Origin: Rhodospirillales bacterium
GTDB taxonomy: Bacteria > Pseudomonadota > Alphaproteobacteria > Rhodospirillales > WMHbin7
NCBI GenBank assembly: GCA_016214125.1
Contig: JACRPC010000014.1
Coordinates: forward strand, 1-64,000
Direction: 5' to 3'
DNA: 64,000 bases
The notes beneath the pieces are model-generated. The model was not told the DNA's origin, ran no database searches, and saw only the letters and a list, made by a program, of their open reading frames with translations. Of the stretch, positions 61,903-64,000 are shown one piece after another. The translations under genes were made by a program, and so were the position numbers. Position 1 is the first letter of the stretch, and every line of letters starts with the position of its first letter.

Positions 61903-63021
61903 TTAGGCTTTGTCCGATTCGTCGTCCTTGCGGCCGAGATTGCGGGCCAACATCGCCCCCGCCCCCGCCGCCGCCCCGGCAATGCCGGCCACCAAGGCCG
62001 CCGAGCCGAAGCTGAGCCCCTGGCCCTGATCCTCGACGATGCGCGGATAGGAGGCCGGCGGATAGGTGTTCTTGAGATCGGCCAGCGCGTGAATGGGTTT
62101 GGCAAAGCCGATGCCCTGCTCGGTGCAACCGACGCAGGGATGGCCGGTGCCGACCGGCCAGGAGCCCGATCCGACATCGCCGAACAGGATCGACGGGCAG
62201 TTGGCGTAGGTCTCGGGACCCTTGCAGCCCAGCTTGTAGAGGCAATAGCCCTTGCGATGCCCCTCGTCGCCGAACTCGTTGGCAAAGCGCCCGGCGTCGA
62301 AATGGGCGCGCCGTTCGCAATTCTCGTGGATCAGGCGCGAATAGGCGAAGAGTGGGCGGCCTTTCTCGTCGATCGCCGGCAATTTGCCGAAGGTGAGGAA
62401 ATGGGCGACGGTGGCCAGGAAATTGTAGGGGTTGGGCGGGCAGCCGGGAATGGTGACCACCGGCTTGTCCTTGACGATGGCGTTGACGCCGGCGGCGCCG
62501 GTGGGATTGGGCGGCGTCGAGGGCATGCCGCCCCACGACGCGCAGGAGCCGATGGCGATGATGGCGGCGGCGTCGGCCGCGCATTCCTTGGTCAGCTCCA
62601 TCGCCGTGTGGCCGCCGATCTTGCAATAGATGCCGCCATCCTTGGTGGGGATGGCGCCCTCGACCACCAGCACGTATTTGCCCTTGTTGGCTTCCATCGC
62701 CGCCTTGCGCGCCGCCTCGGCCTGATGGCCGGCCGCCGCGAACAGGCTTTCGTGATAGTCGAGCGAGATGATCTCGAGGATCAGCTTTTCCAAGGTCGGA
62801 TGCTCGGCCCGCAGCAGCGATTCCGTGCAGCCGGTGCATTCCTGGAAATGCAGCCAGATCACCGAGGGCCGCTTGGCCGCGCCGGCCAGGGCCTGGGCGA
62901 TCTGGGCGTCGGCCCCTTTGGGCAGGCCCATAGTGGCCGCCAGGGCGGTGCAGAATTGCAAGAAGCTGCGGCGGGAAACGCCGAGCTTGGCCTCAAGGGT
63001 GCTGATCGGATCCTGGTGCAT
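61903..63021 (-). CDS. hybO: [NiFe] uptake hydrogenase small subunit (HybO-type)
   Basis: 372 residues from ATG 63021, the same length as E. coli HybO. Tat motif SRRSFLQFC near 16-24, a C-terminal membrane helix and cysteines for three Fe-S clusters. The proximal cluster reads E-C62-T-G-C65-T, and the later site reads GSCASWGG. Both positions filled by extra Cys in O2-tolerant enzymes are Gly here, so a standard oxygen-sensitive proximal [4Fe-4S] cluster is expected. First gene of the operon; leader of about 155 nt if the sigma-54 site is used. Confidence 0.95.
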   Translation of the reverse strand: MHQDPISTLEAKLGVSRRSFLQFCTALAATMGLPKGADAQIAQALAGAAKRPSVIWLHFQECTGCTESLLRAEHPTLEKLILEIISLDYHESLFAAAGHQAEAARKAAMEANKGKYVLVVEGAIPTKDGGIYCKIGGHTAMELTKECAADAAAIIAIGSCASWGGMPSTPPNPTGAAGVNAIVKDKPVVTIPGCPPNPYNFLATVAHFLTFGKLPAIDEKGRPLFAYSRLIHENCERRAHFDAGRFANEFGDEGHRKGYCLYKLGCKGPETYANCPSILFGDVGSGSWPVGTGHPCVGCTEQGIGFAKPIHALADLKNTYPPASYPRIVEDQGQGLSFGSAALVAGIAGAAAGAGAMLARNLGRKDDESDKA

Positions 63022-63078
63022 GTCCCCAACCTTTCGCTTTCGCGTGTTCGGCCTAACGCCGTTCCGACAAAACCAATA

Positions 63079-63106
63079 CCCGACCGGACCCAAGGGTCCG
63101 GCCGGG
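63079..63106 (-). other. Hairpin in the hybO leader
   Basis: CCCG-A-CCGGACCC (63079-63091), loop AA, GGGTCCGG-C-CGGG (63094-63106), 12 pairs and one mismatch. On the minus strand it is followed by TATTGGTTTTG. It lies in the predicted 5' leader of hybO, 58 bases before the ATG, where an attenuator or stability element would sit. Confidence 0.5.
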
Positions 63107-63187
63107 TTTCACTATGTTGCTGTGCAACGCTCCCCTTCTCCCATCGACCGTGCTTTGTTTTGTTGTCGCGCTCGATACGGATAAGTA

Positions 63188-63203
63188 CGCAAGCGACATG
63201 CCA
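63188..63203 (-). promoter_or_regulatory. Sigma-54 -24/-12 promoter for hybO
   Basis: Minus-strand TGGCATGTCGCTTGCG matches the consensus TGGCACG-N4-TTGCW in 11 of the 12 specified positions, apart from C-to-T and the last W, with exact GG-to-GC spacing. Transcription would start near 63176. Fits the sigma-54-type regulator HupR encoded in the same region. Confidence 0.6.
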
Positions 63204-63279
63204 GATGGAAAAGGGCGCGGAAATCGGCGCGATTGGCGGCTTGGGGAAAGGCCGGCGGCGGGACGACCGAGTCGGGTGG

Positions 63280-63312
63280 AAAGCATTCTTCCATCAAATG
63301 GAAGAATGCTTT
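63280..63312. promoter_or_regulatory. Perfect 15-bp palindrome after hupV
   Basis: AAAGCATTCTTCCAT, loop CAA, ATGGAAGAATGCTTT. It starts one base after the stop codon of the upstream gene. As RNA it would be a terminator-like hairpin with weak T run; as DNA it is centred about 120 bp before the predicted sigma-54 start, a normal enhancer distance. Confidence 0.55.
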
Positions 63313-64000
63313 CTAGTGGACGGTGCAGACCATGCAGGGGTCGAAGGAGCGCACCACATGCTGCACCGCGATGGGGGTGGCTTCGTCATTCCCGACCGGC
63401 ACGCCCACCAAAGCCTGCTCCAAAGGCCCCGGCATACCGGCCCCGTCGCGGGGCGAGAAATTCCAGGTGGTGGGGGCGATGATCTGGTAGCGGGCGATCC
63501 GGCCATCCTCGACGGTCAGCCAATGGCCAAGCCCACCGCGCGCCGCCTCGACCAGGCCCACGCCCTGCGCCGTCTCGATCGGAACCGCCGGATGGCAGAA
63601 GGGACGATCGGGTTCCAGCTCGGCCGCCCAGCGCTCGAGCGCCGGAACAAGGCGGGCGATTTCGAGCAGGCGGGCGACGACGCGGCTTTCAACGTTGGAG
63701 CCCCTGTCCGCCCACAAGGCGCGGATCAGCGGATGGCCGGCGATCAGTTGACGGGCCAGCGCCCCCACTTCGACCGGCTGGCCGTTCAGGCGCGGCGCCT
63801 TGCACCAGCTATAGGCCTGGGGCTTGGCGAGATCGGGCCGGGTCTCGCCCTGCCCAGGATGGAGCGCGGCGCCGGCCATCCAGGCATGCGCCGGGTCTTC
63901 GACCAGCCCGGCCAGATCGAGCGGCCGCACCGCCTTGCCATCCCAAAGGCCGGCGGGAAGGAGCGCGCCCTCGGCCTCGGCATAGGCGCCGTAGCTGAGG
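63313..64000 (-). CDS. hupV: Regulatory [NiFe] hydrogenase large subunit, C-terminal part (runs off window)
   Basis: The last 228 or so residues are visible; the frame is open to the window edge (SYGAYAEAEGALLPAG at the edge). The sequence has the large-subunit C-terminal region ending exactly at DPCMVCTVH with a stop directly after the His. Catalytic large subunits carry a cleavable extension there; H2-sensing subunits (HupV/HoxC) do not. It should pair with HupU and signal to HupT. GAARGGLGHW and TTWNFSPRDGAG are shared family segments. Confidence 0.88.
   Translation of the reverse strand, partial: LSYGAYAEAEGALLPAGLWDGKAVRPLDLAGLVEDPAHAWMAGAALHPGQGETRPDLAKPQAYSWCKAPRLNGQPVEVGALARQLIAGHPLIRALWADRGSNVESRVVARLLEIARLVPALERWAAELEPDRPFCHPAVPIETAQGVGLVEAARGGLGHWLTVEDGRIARYQIIAPTTWNFSPRDGAGMPGPLEQALVGVPVGNDEATPIAVQHVVRSFDPCMVCTVH

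Noticed and set aside
58051-63021. Naming the structural genes hupSLC
   Set aside because: The membrane subunit is NrfD/HybB-like rather than a cytochrome b, and a HybA ferredoxin is present, so the hyb layout fits better.
63105-63145. Second sigma-54-like element (TTGCA near 63123)
   Set aside because: GG to GC spacing is wrong by two bases; the match at 63188-63203 has exact spacing.

Overview
The window is G+C-rich DNA with dense, overlapping genes (many ATGA, GTGA and TTGA stop/start overlaps). It comes from an alphaproteobacterium, most likely a Rhodospirillales-type organism. Supporting signs are the infA-maf-RNase E/G-yacG cluster, a full mraZ-to-lpxC division and cell-wall cluster, an FtsZ with a long Ala/Pro-rich tail, and the yqeY-dnaG-rpoD block. 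Its metabolism looks facultatively anaerobic and H2-using: a pyrophosphate-type phosphofructokinase, a 2-oxoglutarate:ferredoxin oxidoreductase and a membrane-bound [NiFe] hydrogenase with a H2-sensing regulatory circuit.

Layout. 1-198: start of a transposase gene and short tandem repeats. 199-5831: PPi-phosphofructokinase, infA-maf-RNase E/G-yacG, a DEAD-box helicase with a long charged tail, and a stand-alone Lrp-type sensing domain. 6130-9284: korA and korB, where korB carries an extra ferritin-like domain, then a strong terminator. 9333-12722: cobalamin-type aminotransferase, a small conserved protein behind a CRP-like site, a prolyl-tRNA editing protein, a DMT exporter and a peptidoglycan amidase. 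12730-13118: RNase P RNA. 13119-33650: dcw cluster (mraZ rsmH ftsL ftsI murE murF mraY murD ftsW murG murC murB ddl ftsQ ftsA ftsZ) followed by lpxC and a TPR protein. 33616-36085 (minus strand): MoxR ATPase, VWA protein and bacteriohemerythrin. 36204-36790: higBA toxin-antitoxin pair. 36877-38069: a 1,175-bp low-G+C insertion bounded by an 18-bp direct repeat of a tRNA 3' end, carrying one HEPN-family gene. 38210-42549: rpoD, dnaG, yqeY. 42746-46384: carA, an SH3 protein, a hydroxyacid dehydrogenase, hspQ and a cupin.

46381-64000 (all minus strand) is one hydrogenase region. In transcription order it runs: end of a regulatory hydrogenase large subunit (hupV/hoxC-like, continuing past the window edge), hybO, hybA, hybB, hybC, hupD, hupF, hupK, hypA, hypB, a short hypF, a relBE module, hypC, hypD, hypE, hypX, hupR and hupT. 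The presumed logic is that the H2 sensor signals through HupT and HupR to a promoter in front of hybO. A good sigma-54 -24/-12 match lies there, and HupR keeps the GAFTGA loop that contacts sigma-54.

The most interesting object is the tRNA-bordered mini-island. It has no integrase, one HEPN RNase candidate (R249-x4-H254) and paired hairpins upstream of the gene, with an AGGTGAGGG motif repeated at both sides. It looks like a compact mobile or defence-type element. All functional statements come from reading motifs and context; no database search was run.
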